64,000 bases of DNA from Bacillus sp. sid0103 (GCF_019219025.1 NZ_JAHUWN010000015.1:85597-149596); one strand, 5' to 3'; positions 35,946-46,854 are shown, counted from the first letter of the stretch. Numbers and translations: made by a program. Notes: a model not told the origin generated them from the sequence alone.

Positions 35946-38069
35946 ATGTTTTCCGTTGCAAAAGAAAAAGTGAAACCGATAATTTCAGTAGACGTGGATG
36001 AAAGTGAAGAAGTTTTTCGATCAACCTTATATAACCTTAAAGAACCCTTTTTATTTTTAAAAAGCCAAGATCACCTATATGCCTATGTAATGATCGATAA
36101 CCAAAAAAAAGAGACTGCATCGATGGAGGCTCTGCTTGAAGATGCGAAATCGCTAGACAGTATCTGTCACCTTAGCGAACAGATTTCCTTGCCTGTTTTA
36201 TTCCAAATTATTGGTGAACCCTTTGCTATTATTAGAGGTGAGGATGATAAACCTGCTGGCTATATTCGCAGAGAAGACGTTCTGGCCGAGTTGTTTAAAC
36301 AGGAAAATAAAAGTGTCGATTTACTTAAGGTGATTCTAACCTCGATTCCAATGGGGATTTTTGTTTTAGATAAAGAAAAACGTATTATTAATTATAATGA
36401 AGCAGGTTTAAAAATGATTAGATCAACAGCTGATAAAGTTATGAATCTTCCTGCTGGAGAAATTTTTAGTCGTACCCATCTTGAAAAGGTATTTGCTACT
36501 GGTAAGACTCTTCTAAATCATCTAGTAATCAAGAATGAGATCGGGATTCTCGTCGATTATAGCCCCATTTTAAATTATGAGAATGAAGTCGATGGCATCA
36601 TCATTGTTGCCCAGGATTTGCCTATGGTCGAAGAAATGGCCATGGAAATTGAATATATTAAGGACTTAAATAAGGACCTACATGCAATATTGTCCAGCAT
36701 ATATGATGAAATTCTCGTGGTGAACAACAAAGGGGAACTCATCAGATTCAGTGAAAACATTATTCGAGATTTCTGGAAAGTAGATTTAAAAGAACTAATT
36801 GGAAAAAATATTCTCGAACTTGAGGACCAAGGGCTGTTCACACCTTCGGTCACAAGACTTGTTTTAGAAAAAGGAAAGAAGGTCTCAGTTGTCCAAGAAA
36901 CTAAAGCCGGAAGAAAAATTCTTGCCGTCGGAAATCCGGTCTTTAATGAAAAGAATGAACTCGACCGGATTATTGTTGCTTCGCGCGATATTACTGAAAC
37001 CACACGCCTTAAAAGTGAACTGCAGGAAATGAAAAAGATATCGGAACAATATAAGAAGGAATTAGATGATTTTAAAAGTAAGGATCGTTTTTTGAAAAAA
37101 CTCATATATTGTAGTCCGAAAATGGAGAAAGTTATTAGTCAGGCTAAGAAAATTGCTGACTTTTCCTCGACAGTCCTTCTTCACGGAGAATCTGGGGTCG
37201 GAAAAGAGGTAATTGCTCAAGCAATCCACCAATTAGGCAGACGCTCGACAAAGCCATTTCTGAAATTAAATTGCGGAGCTATCCCGGAAAATTTACTCGA
37301 AAGCGAACTATTCGGTTATGCGAAAGGGGCTTTTACCGGTGCAGATAAGAATGGAAAAGAAGGCTACTTTAAACAAGCAGATAGCGGAATTTTATTTCTA
37401 GACGAAATAGGTGAAATGCCGGTCCATTTGCAGGTGAAACTTTTACGTGTACTTCAGGAGCAGGAAGTCATTCCGATTGGAAGTACTACCCCGATTAAAG
37501 TGAATGTACAGATCATTGCGGCAACGAATAAAAAGTTAGAAAAAATGGTCGAGGAAGGTACCTTCCGTGAAGATTTATTCTATCGCCTAAATGTCATCCC
37601 GATACATATTCCGCCATTACGAGAGCGAACTGAGGACATTTCGCTGCTCGCCTTTCATTTCTTGCAGCAATTAAATGAGAAATACGAGCGGAATTATCAT
37701 CTAACACCTGATGCTATTAATGTACTTGAGTTTTATCCATGGCCTGGTAACGTTAGAGAACTGCAAAACATTGTGGAAAGATTAGTTGTCACTGCCGACC
37801 ATCCGGCAATTGATGCAGAGTTTGTCAGCCAATTTTTATCGTTAGGCTATCAGCATAAAAAGATGAAGCCTGTTATATCGAGGGTCATTCCCTTGCAGGA
37901 AGCCATCGATCATGTGGAGGAGCAGTTGATAGTTATGGCGATGAACCAATACAAAACCACCACAAAAGCAGCCAAAGCATTAGGTATCAGCCAATCATCA
38001 GTTAGCAGAAAGTATCAAAAAATAGTAACAGAGAAAAATATTAAAATGGACAACATAACTACCTTCTAA
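35946..38069 (+). CDS. Sigma-54-dependent enhancer-binding activator (PAS-PAS-AAA+-HTH)
   Basis: 707 residues. The N-terminal ~125 residues look like a CBS-type or ligand-sensing region (ending AGYIRREDVLAELF). Two PAS-like domains follow at about 130-235 and 245-355, then a coiled linker. The AAA+ domain has Walker A GESGVGKE (about 412), the sigma-54 contact loop GAFTGA (about 461), Walker B ILFLDEIGEM and the arginine-finger region LFYRLNVIPI. A TyrR/Fis-type helix-turn-helix (TTTKAAKALGISQSSVSRKYQKI) ends the protein. It should drive the three -24/-12 promoters nearby. In B. thuringiensis a comparable activator controls the gab cluster with sigma-54. Confidence 0.93.
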   Translation: MFSVAKEKVKPIISVDVDESEEVFRSTLYNLKEPFLFLKSQDHLYAYVMIDNQKKETASMEALLEDAKSLDSICHLSEQISLPVLFQIIGEPFAIIRGEDDKPAGYIRREDVLAELFKQENKSVDLLKVILTSIPMGIFVLDKEKRIINYNEAGLKMIRSTADKVMNLPAGEIFSRTHLEKVFATGKTLLNHLVIKNEIGILVDYSPILNYENEVDGIIIVAQDLPMVEEMAMEIEYIKDLNKDLHAILSSIYDEILVVNNKGELIRFSENIIRDFWKVDLKELIGKNILELEDQGLFTPSVTRLVLEKGKKVSVVQETKAGRKILAVGNPVFNEKNELDRIIVASRDITETTRLKSELQEMKKISEQYKKELDDFKSKDRFLKKLIYCSPKMEKVISQAKKIADFSSTVLLHGESGVGKEVIAQAIHQLGRRSTKPFLKLNCGAIPENLLESELFGYAKGAFTGADKNGKEGYFKQADSGILFLDEIGEMPVHLQVKLLRVLQEQEVIPIGSTTPIKVNVQIIAATNKKLEKMVEEGTFREDLFYRLNVIPIHIPPLRERTEDISLLAFHFLQQLNEKYERNYHLTPDAINVLEFYPWPGNVRELQNIVERLVVTADHPAIDAEFVSQFLSLGYQHKKMKPVISRVIPLQEAIDHVEEQLIVMAMNQYKTTTKAAKALGISQSSVSRKYQKIVTEKNIKMDNITTF

Positions 38070-38071
38070 TG

Positions 38072-38114
38072 AAAAGCTGTTTTAGATCTCATAGATCTGA
38101 AGCAGCTTTTTTTT
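38072..38114 (+). terminator. Terminator of the activator gene
   Basis: AAAAGCTG...AGATCT and AGATCT...CAGCTTTT arms with an 8-base T-run that runs into the first upstream activator site. Confidence 0.82.
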
Positions 38115-38150
38115 ATGCAATAAATCATAGGGTTATGCAAATTTGAATAG
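38113..38150 (+). promoter_or_regulatory. Paired upstream activator sites of the aldehyde dehydrogenase operon
   Basis: TTATGCAATAAATCATAG (38113-38130) and TTATGCAAATTTGAATAG (38133-38150), 20 bp apart, about 85-105 bp upstream of the expected sigma-54 start. Confidence 0.74.
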
Positions 38151-38200
38151 TCTTTAAAAGAATAGTTGGAAAGATAACTATTATGGTAGGTTTTATTCTT

Positions 38201-38217
38201 TGGCACGGTTCTTGCAA
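38201..38217 (+). promoter_or_regulatory. Sigma-54 promoter of the aldehyde dehydrogenase-patA-gabT-gabD operon
   Basis: TGGCACG-GTTC-TTGCAA, an ideal -24/-12 element with GG and GC 12 bp apart, 37 bp before the first start codon. Confidence 0.92.
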
Positions 38218-38254
38218 TATTAGTTATTGAGGGTGAATAAAGGAGGAATAAAAA

Positions 38255-39748
38255 ATGGCCGAAATAAAAAACCGAGTTGTAAACCTTAAGATGTTTATTG
38301 ATGGTGAGTGGAAAGATGCCGAAAATCAAGAAACACGCCCAGTTATTAATCCGGCAAATGGTGGGGTTATTTCATATGCCCCTGAAGGAACAGTCGCTGA
38401 TGCTCGTGATGCAATTTATGCAGCGCGAAGAGCTTTTGAAGAAGGTGTTTGGTCAGGGATTTCGGCTCAGGAACGAGCTTCCTATTTATTAAAAATTGCT
38501 GACAAAATTGATGAATATGCCAATGAATTAACCCAGCTTGAAACGATGGATAACGGGAAACCATTAAGAGAAGCAGGCTTTGATGTCGGGGATGCAGCCG
38601 CCTGTTTCCGTTATTATGCTGGACTGATTACAAAGCCTGATGGACAGACCTATCATGTCGCCGATCCAATGCAAGCCATGGTTGTCCGTGAACCGGTGGG
38701 AGTTTGCGGCTTGATTGTCCCGTGGAATTATCCGCTGTTAATGAGTGTTTGGAAGATTGCCCCTGCCTTAGCCGCGGGGAATACAATTGTCTTTAAACCG
38801 TCCGAAGTGACACCAGTTACTCCGAAAAAACTTTTTGAAATTTTTGAAGAAGTAGGCTTACCAAAAGGGGTGGCCAATATGGTGATGGGATCTGGCGCCA
38901 TTGTTGGAAATGAAATTGCTTCCCACCCTGAGGTCGATATGGTCTCGTTCACCGGCGGTACGAAAACAGGAAAGCATATAATGAAAACGGCAGCTGACAC
39001 GATGAAAAAGGTTTCTTTAGAGTTAGGCGGCAAATCACCGAATATCATTTTTGCCGATGCTGATTTTGAAACAGCAGTCGATTATGCCCTATTTGGCATC
39101 TATGCTGGTTCCGGTCAGGTATGTTCAGCGGGTTCAAGAATTCTTGTCGAAGAAAGCATTTATGATAAATTCGTGCATCGTTTTGTTGAACGGACCAAGC
39201 AAATTCAAGTAGGACCTGGTGATGACCCTGAAACAGAGATGGGCCCGCTTGTTAGTCAGGAGCATTTAGAAAAAGTCCTTTCCTACATTGAAATAGGCAA
39301 ACAGGAAAGTGCGACAGTTGCTTGCGGCGGAAATCGGATTGTAAGCAACGGACTAGATAAAGGCTACTTTGTTGAACCAACTGTGTTTGTTGATGTGAAC
39401 CAAGAGATGAGAATTGTCCAGGAGGAAATCTTCGGTCCCGTCGTAGTAATCCAAAAGTTCAAGGACGAATCGGAAGCTATTAAACTTGCGAATGGTACAG
39501 TTTATGGCTTAGCCGGAGGTGTATTTACCAATAATGGTGCTAAGGGTTTACGGGTTATTAAAAAGCTGCGTGCTGGAATTACTTGGGTGAATTCCTACCA
39601 TCCTACTTATAATGAAGCTCCATGGGGCGGGTATAAGCAAAGTGGAATTGGCCGTAGTCTTGGAACGTTTGGGCTCGAAGAATTTCAAGAAATTAAACAG
39701 ATTAATATCAATTTACAGGTTGAGCCAATTGGCTGGTTTTCTAACTAA
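38255..39748 (+). CDS. NAD(P)-dependent aldehyde dehydrogenase, probably 4-aminobutyraldehyde dehydrogenase
   Basis: 497 residues of the betaine/aminoaldehyde dehydrogenase type. Motifs: IVPWNYPLLMSVWKIAPALAAGNTIVFKPSE, the coenzyme loop SFTGGTKTGKHIM, the general base Glu in VSLELGGKSPN, and the nucleophile Cys in YAGSGQVCSAGSR (about residue 292). In this operon, next to a putrescine-type aminotransferase, it most likely oxidises 4-aminobutanal (or its cyclic form) to GABA; oxidation of betaine aldehyde or 5-aminopentanal is possible. The ribosome site is AAAGGAGG. First gene of a four-gene sigma-54 operon. Confidence 0.9.
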   Translation: MAEIKNRVVNLKMFIDGEWKDAENQETRPVINPANGGVISYAPEGTVADARDAIYAARRAFEEGVWSGISAQERASYLLKIADKIDEYANELTQLETMDNGKPLREAGFDVGDAAACFRYYAGLITKPDGQTYHVADPMQAMVVREPVGVCGLIVPWNYPLLMSVWKIAPALAAGNTIVFKPSEVTPVTPKKLFEIFEEVGLPKGVANMVMGSGAIVGNEIASHPEVDMVSFTGGTKTGKHIMKTAADTMKKVSLELGGKSPNIIFADADFETAVDYALFGIYAGSGQVCSAGSRILVEESIYDKFVHRFVERTKQIQVGPGDDPETEMGPLVSQEHLEKVLSYIEIGKQESATVACGGNRIVSNGLDKGYFVEPTVFVDVNQEMRIVQEEIFGPVVVIQKFKDESEAIKLANGTVYGLAGGVFTNNGAKGLRVIKKLRAGITWVNSYHPTYNEAPWGGYKQSGIGRSLGTFGLEEFQEIKQININLQVEPIGWFSN

Positions 39749-41146
<1,398 letters not shown>

Positions 41147-41174
41147 CGATTTTTTTAAAAGGGGGAGCACGAAA

Positions 41175-42545
41175 GTGGAAAAGAAATTTGTCAAGCTCCA
41201 AACAGAGATACCTGGGCCGAAATCAAAGGAAATATTGAAGCGGAGAAATAAATTTGTTCCAAAAGGAATCAGTAATAACTGCCATTCCTTTGTTAAAAAA
41301 GCACAAGGAGCCCTGGTAGAAGATGTAGACGGTAATTGTTATATCGATTTTGCTGGTGCTATTGGAACGATAAACGTTGGCCATTCCCATCCTAGAGTGG
41401 TTAGGGCGCTTCAGGAACAAGCGAGTCAATTTATCCACACAGGCTTTAATGTGATGATGTATGAATCGTATATAGCTTTAGCCGAGCGGCTTTGCCAGCT
41501 TGCCCCGGGTGATTTTGAGAAGCAGGCCGCTTTTTTTAATAGTGGCGCAGAAGCTGTAGAGAACGCCGTAAAAATTGCCAGGAAGTATACAAAGCGCCAA
41601 GGAATTGTTTCATTTACAAGGGGGTTCCATGGCCGGACGTTAATGACAATGACAATGACAAGTAAAGTAAAGCCGTATAAGTTTGGCTTTGGACCATTCG
41701 CTCCAGAGGTATATAAGGCACCATATCCCTATGTGTACCACCGCCCAGAAGGAATGGATGAGCAGCAATATAGCGCCATGATTATCGAGCAATTTGAACA
41801 GTTTTTACTGGCAGAAGTTGCACCTGAAACAATTGCTGCTGTCGTAATGGAACCTGTTCAAGGAGAAGGCGGATTTATCGTGCCTGACACCGCCTTTGTT
41901 AAACGGGTCAGGGAAATTTGCACACAGTATGGCATCTTGTTTATTGCAGATGAAATCCAAACCGGGTTCGCGCGGACTGGTAATTACTTTGCGATTGATC
42001 ATTTTGGAGTTATTCCTGATTTAATAACGATATCGAAATCAATGGGGGCTGGCGTTCCTATCAGCGGCGTGATTGGCCGGGCGGAAATTATGAATACTGC
42101 TGAGGTTGGCGAAATCGGAGGAACCTATGCTGGAAGCCCGCTCGGATGCCGGGCAGCGCTGACGGTATTGGACATTATTGAAAGTGAACAACTTAATGAC
42201 CGGGCAAGAAAAATAGGCGACCGCGTGCTTGAAAAGATGCACCTTTTTGCAGAGCGTTTCGAGGAGATTGGTGATGTCCGCGGTCTAGGTGCGATGTGTG
42301 CGATGGAAATGGTCAAGGACAGACAATCCAAAACTCCGGATAAAGAAGCGACTGGAAAAATTGTGAAAGCTGCTGGTGAACGTGGCCTAATGTTACTTAG
42401 TGCAGGAATTTATAGCAATGTTATTCGCCTTCTCATGCCAATTACCATCACAGATGATCAATTGGAAGAAGGCTTACAAATTCTTGAAGAAGCAATCGAA
42501 GCAGTATATAAAAATGATCCTGCCTTATCTGTTGGAGGAGAATAA
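41175..42545 (+). CDS. gabT: 4-aminobutyrate aminotransferase
   Basis: Start preferred at GTG 41175, 9 bases after AAAGGGGGAG, giving MEKKFVKLQTEIPGPKSKEIL as in other Bacillus GabT; an in-frame ATG at 41139 with a GAGG is an alternative. About 456 residues. Class III signatures: NSGAEAVENAVKIARKYTKRQGI, the FIADEIQTGFARTG block, and the PLP lysine in LITISKSMGAGVPISG. It moves the amino group of GABA to 2-oxoglutarate, yielding succinate semialdehyde. It could equally use 5-aminovalerate. Cotranscribed with gabD 2 bp downstream. Confidence 0.92.
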   Translation: MEKKFVKLQTEIPGPKSKEILKRRNKFVPKGISNNCHSFVKKAQGALVEDVDGNCYIDFAGAIGTINVGHSHPRVVRALQEQASQFIHTGFNVMMYESYIALAERLCQLAPGDFEKQAAFFNSGAEAVENAVKIARKYTKRQGIVSFTRGFHGRTLMTMTMTSKVKPYKFGFGPFAPEVYKAPYPYVYHRPEGMDEQQYSAMIIEQFEQFLLAEVAPETIAAVVMEPVQGEGGFIVPDTAFVKRVREICTQYGILFIADEIQTGFARTGNYFAIDHFGVIPDLITISKSMGAGVPISGVIGRAEIMNTAEVGEIGGTYAGSPLGCRAALTVLDIIESEQLNDRARKIGDRVLEKMHLFAERFEEIGDVRGLGAMCAMEMVKDRQSKTPDKEATGKIVKAAGERGLMLLSAGIYSNVIRLLMPITITDDQLEEGLQILEEAIEAVYKNDPALSVGGE

Positions 42546-42547
42546 AA

Positions 42548-44005
42548 ATGGATATTGTAAAGCAAAATTATCAAATATATCCTATGTATCTTAATGGGGA
42601 ATGGATTGGTAATGATTATGAGATTTTAACTGACATTATTAATCCAGCCACAAAAGAAGTGATTGGTGCTGTACCAACAGGTGGAGCTTATGAAGCAAAA
42701 CAGTCAGTGGATGCAGCCCATAAAGCATTCAAAATCTGGTCGAAGAAAACAGCGGAAGAGCGTTCACAGCTTTTGATGAAATGGTTCAATTTAATAGAAG
42801 AAAACAAGCATGAAATTGCTCGGATTATGACAATTGAGCAAGGCAAGCCACTAAAAGAAGCGCTTGGAGAGGTTCAGTATGCAAATGGTTTTATCTCTTG
42901 GTACGCAGAAGAGGGGAAACGGGTGTACGGTGAAACCATTCCTGCAACACATCCAAATAAAAGAATACTAGTTAGAAAAGAACCAGTCGGTGTGATCGCA
43001 GCGATTACACCGTGGAATTTCCCCGCAGCAATGATTACGAGGAAAGTAGCACCAGCACTAGCAGCGGGCTGTACAGCCGTAGTAAAACCAGCTAACCAAA
43101 CACCGCTTACTGCATTAAAAATGGCTGAGCTTGCCCATGAAGCAGGCATTCCTGCAGGCGTATTGAACGTGATTACTGGAAGGTCATCAGAAATAGGTGA
43201 AGTATGGCTGAAGGACCCACGGGTGACAAAGATTACCTTTACAGGGTCAACAGAGGTGGGAAAAACGTTGATGCGTGGTGCAGCGGAAACTGTCAAAAAG
43301 GTATCACTCGAACTTGGCGGGAATGCTCCATTTATTGTTATGGACGATGCAAATTTAGCAAAAGCTGCTGAAGGACTTGTTCAATCAAAATTTCGTAATG
43401 CTGGTCAAACCTGTATTTGCACTAATCGTGTATATGTACAAGAAGGTATCGCAGATGAATTTATTAAGCTTTTTCAAGCAGAATTAGAAAAGCTTAAAGT
43501 CGGTAACGGACTTGAAGAGGGAACGGATATTGGCCCATTAATTGATCAAGCAGCTTATAAAAAAGTAGCAGAGCTGGTTAAGGATGCAGTTGAGAAGGGG
43601 GGGAAAGTCACTTATAGCGGGTCAAAGCCTGCTGGAGAAGATGGCTATTTCTATGCCCCAACGATTTTGACCAATATTAACGATGAGATGGAATGTATGA
43701 AGGATGAAATCTTTGGTCCACTCGCTCCGATTTCCACCTTTAAAACGGAAGAAGAAGTCATTGTACGGGCAAACAATTCCTGTTACGGATTAGCTGCCTA
43801 TGTATATACAGAAAATTTAAGCCGTTCCTTTAGAATCACGGAACAGCTGGAGTACGGTATCATCGGCCTGAATGATGCCCTGCCTTCAGTCGTTCAAGCT
43901 CCATTCGGGGGCTTTAAGGAGAGCGGTCTTGGCCGTGAAGGTGGACACTACGGGATCGAAGAGTTTTTAGAAGTAAAATATATATCGATAGGTCTGGATT
44001 TATAG
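42548..44005 (+). CDS. gabD: Succinate-semialdehyde dehydrogenase
   Basis: 485 residues, standard GabD length. Motifs: ITPWNFPAAMITRKVAPALAAGCTAVVKPA, the coenzyme loop FTGSTEVGKTLM, the base Glu in VSLELGGNAPF, and the nucleophile Cys in FRNAGQTCICTNRVYVQ. It oxidises succinate semialdehyde to succinate with NAD(P), ending the GABA route. Glutarate semialdehyde is a likely second substrate. The gene follows gabT by 2 bp and closes the sigma-54 operon at a long terminator. Confidence 0.93.
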   Translation: MDIVKQNYQIYPMYLNGEWIGNDYEILTDIINPATKEVIGAVPTGGAYEAKQSVDAAHKAFKIWSKKTAEERSQLLMKWFNLIEENKHEIARIMTIEQGKPLKEALGEVQYANGFISWYAEEGKRVYGETIPATHPNKRILVRKEPVGVIAAITPWNFPAAMITRKVAPALAAGCTAVVKPANQTPLTALKMAELAHEAGIPAGVLNVITGRSSEIGEVWLKDPRVTKITFTGSTEVGKTLMRGAAETVKKVSLELGGNAPFIVMDDANLAKAAEGLVQSKFRNAGQTCICTNRVYVQEGIADEFIKLFQAELEKLKVGNGLEEGTDIGPLIDQAAYKKVAELVKDAVEKGGKVTYSGSKPAGEDGYFYAPTILTNINDEMECMKDEIFGPLAPISTFKTEEEVIVRANNSCYGLAAYVYTENLSRSFRITEQLEYGIIGLNDALPSVVQAPFGGFKESGLGREGGHYGIEEFLEVKYISIGLDL

Positions 44006-44035
44006 TAGCCTTTTTTCTTCCAGAAAACCACGACT

Positions 44036-44097
44036 AAAAGCCAGTGACACAATCAAAGCATGTTTGATTTTTGATTGTTTGTGCTGGCTTTTTCTTT
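44036..44097 (+). terminator. Long terminator after gabD
   Basis: Arms from 44036-44057 (AAAAGCCAG...AATCAAA) and 44072-44096 (TTTGATTG...CTGGCTTTTT) with small bulges. It separates the sigma-54 operon from the CoA-transferase genes. Confidence 0.82.
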
Positions 44098-44204
44098 GGA
44101 CTCAAGAATGGATTTTAGATTTATTTCCTTTTTATGGAGGATTAATAGTTTTTAAATAGAATCAATCTATTAATTTACTAATTTGAAAGAAAGGAGCCAG
44201 ACAA

Positions 44205-45389
44205 ATGGCGGGGCCGCTCCATCAATTAAAAATTGTAGATTTGTCGCGTGTGCTAGCGGGGCCTTATTGCACGATGATCTTAGGCGATATGGGGGCAGAA
44301 GTAATTAAAATTGAAAGTGTTGATGTAGGGGATGAAACACGAGGCTGGGGACCGCCCTTTGTAGAAGGAGAGAGTGCCTACTATCTTTGTGCAAATCGAA
44401 ACAAACAGGGAATCACTTTAAACTTGAAAACACCACAAGGCCTTGAAATCTTAAAAAAGCTCGTTAGCGATGCTGATGTAGTAGTTCAAAATTTTAAGCC
44501 AGGAACGCTCGAGAGATTGGGGTTTGGATATGAGGAAATGAAGAAGGCTAATGAAGGAATTATTTTAGCTTCAATTAGTGGTTTTGGCGCTACTGGGCCT
44601 TATTCCCAACTTCCGGGTTATGACTATATTATTCAAGCCATGTCAGGTTTGATGAGCATTACGGGTGAAAGGGATGGACAGCCTGCGAAAGTCGGAGTTG
44701 CCATAGCGGATGTACTCACTGGTTTATTTACTTGCATCGGTATTTTAGGCGCAATACAGCACCGAAGTAGGACAGGAGAAGGACAGGAAATAGATATCTC
44801 ATTATTTGACTCCCAGCTAGCTGCCCTAGTGAATGTTGCTAGTAATTATTTATGCTCTGGAATGGTTCCTGAGCGGCTGGGTAATGCGCACCCGAATATT
44901 GTTCCATATCAAGTATTTGCTGCGAATGATGGTGATTTTATCATTGCAGTAGGAAATGACCGACAATATCGTAAACTAGCAACCCTTCTTGAAGAGGAAG
45001 CCCTATTAATCGACCAATATAAAAAAAATTCAGGGCGGCTGCAAAAAAAGGAGGACCTGGAAAAAATCATCTCAGCCAAAATAAAAACGAAATCAAGGGC
45101 CGAGTGGAAAGAGTTACTTGATGAAGCTGGGATTCCAAATGGCCCGATTAACAATGTGAAGGAAGCTTTGGATTCTGAACAAGCGATTGCAAGGGAAATG
45201 GTTGTGAAAGTAGAGCATCCAACTGTTTCGAACTTAATGCTTGTCGGCTCACCGTTAAAATTTTCAATAACGCCAGTAAAAATCGATACACATCCACCAT
45301 TGCATAGTGAGCATACCGAGAAAGTCCTAATGAAACTGGGCTATTCCAAGCATGAAATCGTAAAAATGAAACAAGATCATATTATCTAA
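44205..45389 (+). CDS. CaiB/BaiF (class III) CoA-transferase, possibly glutarate CoA-transferase
   Basis: 394 residues. Signatures: HQLKIVDLSRVLAGPYCTMILGDMGAEVIKIE, GDETRGWGPPFV, NRNKQGITLNLKTPQG, and the catalytic aspartate in VVVQNFKPGTLERLG / DVLTGLFTCIGILGAI region. Class III enzymes move CoA between carboxylic acids through an aspartyl anhydride. The partner gene directly downstream is a glutaryl-CoA-type dehydrogenase, so a succinyl-CoA:glutarate transferase is the most economical reading; this is inference. The ribosome site is AAAGGAG. No sigma-54 element is seen in front. Confidence 0.87.
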   Translation: MAGPLHQLKIVDLSRVLAGPYCTMILGDMGAEVIKIESVDVGDETRGWGPPFVEGESAYYLCANRNKQGITLNLKTPQGLEILKKLVSDADVVVQNFKPGTLERLGFGYEEMKKANEGIILASISGFGATGPYSQLPGYDYIIQAMSGLMSITGERDGQPAKVGVAIADVLTGLFTCIGILGAIQHRSRTGEGQEIDISLFDSQLAALVNVASNYLCSGMVPERLGNAHPNIVPYQVFAANDGDFIIAVGNDRQYRKLATLLEEEALLIDQYKKNSGRLQKKEDLEKIISAKIKTKSRAEWKELLDEAGIPNGPINNVKEALDSEQAIAREMVVKVEHPTVSNLMLVGSPLKFSITPVKIDTHPPLHSEHTEKVLMKLGYSKHEIVKMKQDHII

Positions 45390-45402
45390 GGAGGAACTAA
45401 AA

Positions 45403-46611
45403 ATGAATTTTTCTCTATCTGAAGAGCAAAAAAGCGTAAGAAAGGTGGTTCGAGCCTTTGTAGATCGTGAAATCATGCCCTATATCAAGGAGTGGGATGA
45501 AAAGGGTCATTTTGAAACAAACATCTTAACACGATTAGCAGATTTACAGCTGATGGGTGTTTGTATTCCTGAGGAATACGGTGGAGTTGGCATGGACTAT
45601 AATACACTGGCGATTGTTTGTGAGGAATTAGAACGTGGTGACACAGCCTTCCGAACCGCGGTATCAGTACATACTGGTTTAAACAGTATGACATTATTGC
45701 AATGGGGGACAGAGGAGCAGAAACAAAAATACCTCGTTCCGCAGGCAGCCGGTAAAAAAATTGGTGCCTTTGGACTAACAGAACCGAATGCTGGCTCCGA
45801 TGTGGCAGCCATGGAAACGACAGCTGTCAAAGATGGAGATTTCTATATTTTAAATGGATCAAAAACATGGATCTCCCTATGTGACGTGGCTGACCACTTA
45901 TTAATTTTTGCAAAAACAGACACGAAAGCTGGTCACCATGGGATCTCGTGTTTTATTGTCGAACGAACATTTGAGGGGGTGTCCTCAAAAGCGATAAAAG
46001 GAAAGTTAGGAATCCGCGCAGGGAATACAGGAGAAGTTTTCTTAGATCATGTAAGGGTTCCAGTAGAGAATTTGCTGGGGGATGAGGGAGAAGGATTTAA
46101 AATTGCAATGTCCGCTCTTGATAATGGCCGGTTTACGGTTGCTGCAGGTGCGTGTGGCACGATCTTGGCGTCACTTGAAGCAAGCGTCAAATATTGTGAA
46201 GAGCGACAAACCTTTGGCAAAGAAATCGGCAAACATCAGCTGGTTCAGCAAATGATTGCGAAAATGTCTGCAAACCTTGAGATTTCGCGATTGCTAGTTT
46301 TTAAAGCTGGCTGGTTAAAAAATAACGGCAAACGCAACACGCAGGAAACGTCCTTAGCAAAGTGGATTTCCTGTGACGCCGCCTTTGAGGCAGCTAACGA
46401 TGCGGTCCAAATTCACGGGGCTTATGGCTTCTCAAATGAATTCCCTGTGGAGCGTTATTTACGGAATGCGAAAGCGCCTGTTATTTATGAAGGAACAAGA
46501 GAAATCCACACAATCATGCAAGGGGAGTATGCCCTCGGCTATCGTGAAGACAAACCCCTCCGAAAAATGCTTCCTGCCTGGCCGTTTGAAGAAAGTCTTA
46601 TAAAAGGATAA
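45403..46611 (+). CDS. Acyl-CoA dehydrogenase, glutaryl-CoA dehydrogenase-like
   Basis: 402 residues of the acyl-CoA dehydrogenase fold. Motifs: FGLTEPNAGSDVAAMET, SKTWIS, RQTFGKEIGKHQLVQQMIA, and the catalytic glutamate in VIYEGTREIHTIMQGEYALGYR. Within FRTAVSVH the Arg84 and Ser88 spacing matches the residues (Arg94, Ser98 in human glutaryl-CoA dehydrogenase) that hold the substrate's distal carboxylate. It would then turn glutaryl-CoA into crotonyl-CoA. Other acyl-CoA substrates remain possible. Follows the CoA-transferase by 13 bp with AGGAGG. Confidence 0.86.
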   Translation: MNFSLSEEQKSVRKVVRAFVDREIMPYIKEWDEKGHFETNILTRLADLQLMGVCIPEEYGGVGMDYNTLAIVCEELERGDTAFRTAVSVHTGLNSMTLLQWGTEEQKQKYLVPQAAGKKIGAFGLTEPNAGSDVAAMETTAVKDGDFYILNGSKTWISLCDVADHLLIFAKTDTKAGHHGISCFIVERTFEGVSSKAIKGKLGIRAGNTGEVFLDHVRVPVENLLGDEGEGFKIAMSALDNGRFTVAAGACGTILASLEASVKYCEERQTFGKEIGKHQLVQQMIAKMSANLEISRLLVFKAGWLKNNGKRNTQETSLAKWISCDAAFEAANDAVQIHGAYGFSNEFPVERYLRNAKAPVIYEGTREIHTIMQGEYALGYREDKPLRKMLPAWPFEESLIKG

Positions 46612-46617
46612 ATCTAA

Positions 46618-46668
46618 AAGGAACAAGTCATGTAGTCGTAAATCCAAACACATGCCTTGTTCTTTTTG
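46618..46668 (+). terminator. Terminator after the acyl-CoA dehydrogenase gene
   Basis: GAACAAG-T-CATGT and ACATG-C-CTTGTTC arms with TTTTT; one mismatch. Confidence 0.8.
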
Positions 46669-46671
46669 TTT

Positions 46672-46854
46672 GGCTATGTTAAAGCTTATTGTTGATTTTG
46701 GCACCCTGTTGATCTACGTTCCAGGCGCGCAGACTCCTGCGGGAGGACGGGGCAGGGGAGACCCCGCAGGAGCGCAGCGACGAGGAGGCTCCCCGGACCG
46801 CCCGCGAACCGCACGCGCCTAGAGCGGAAATCAACAGGCAAGTTTAACAGAGCC
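46672..46854 (+). mobile_element. MITE-like element, copy 1
   Basis: 183 bp with imperfect terminal inverted repeats GGCTATGTTAAA / TTTAACAGAGCC. Flanking 8-bp sequences TTTTGTTT (left) and TTTTGTCT (right) differ at one base, consistent with a target duplication. The inside is GC-rich (CCTGCGGGAGGACGGGGCAG and CGAGGAGGCTCCCCGGACC) in an AT-rich genome and can fold. No protein is encoded. A second copy lies inverted at 49870-50051. Confidence 0.88.

Noticed and set aside
44006..44204. Fourth sigma-54 promoter before the CoA-transferase gene
   Set aside because: No TGGCA-N5-TTGC pair with correct 12-bp GG-GC spacing and no TTATGCAA element in this gap.
46730..46830. GC-rich segment as a structured regulatory RNA
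   Set aside because: It is the interior of a MITE-like element present twice with inverted ends and target duplications; mobility explains it better, though the transcript would fold.
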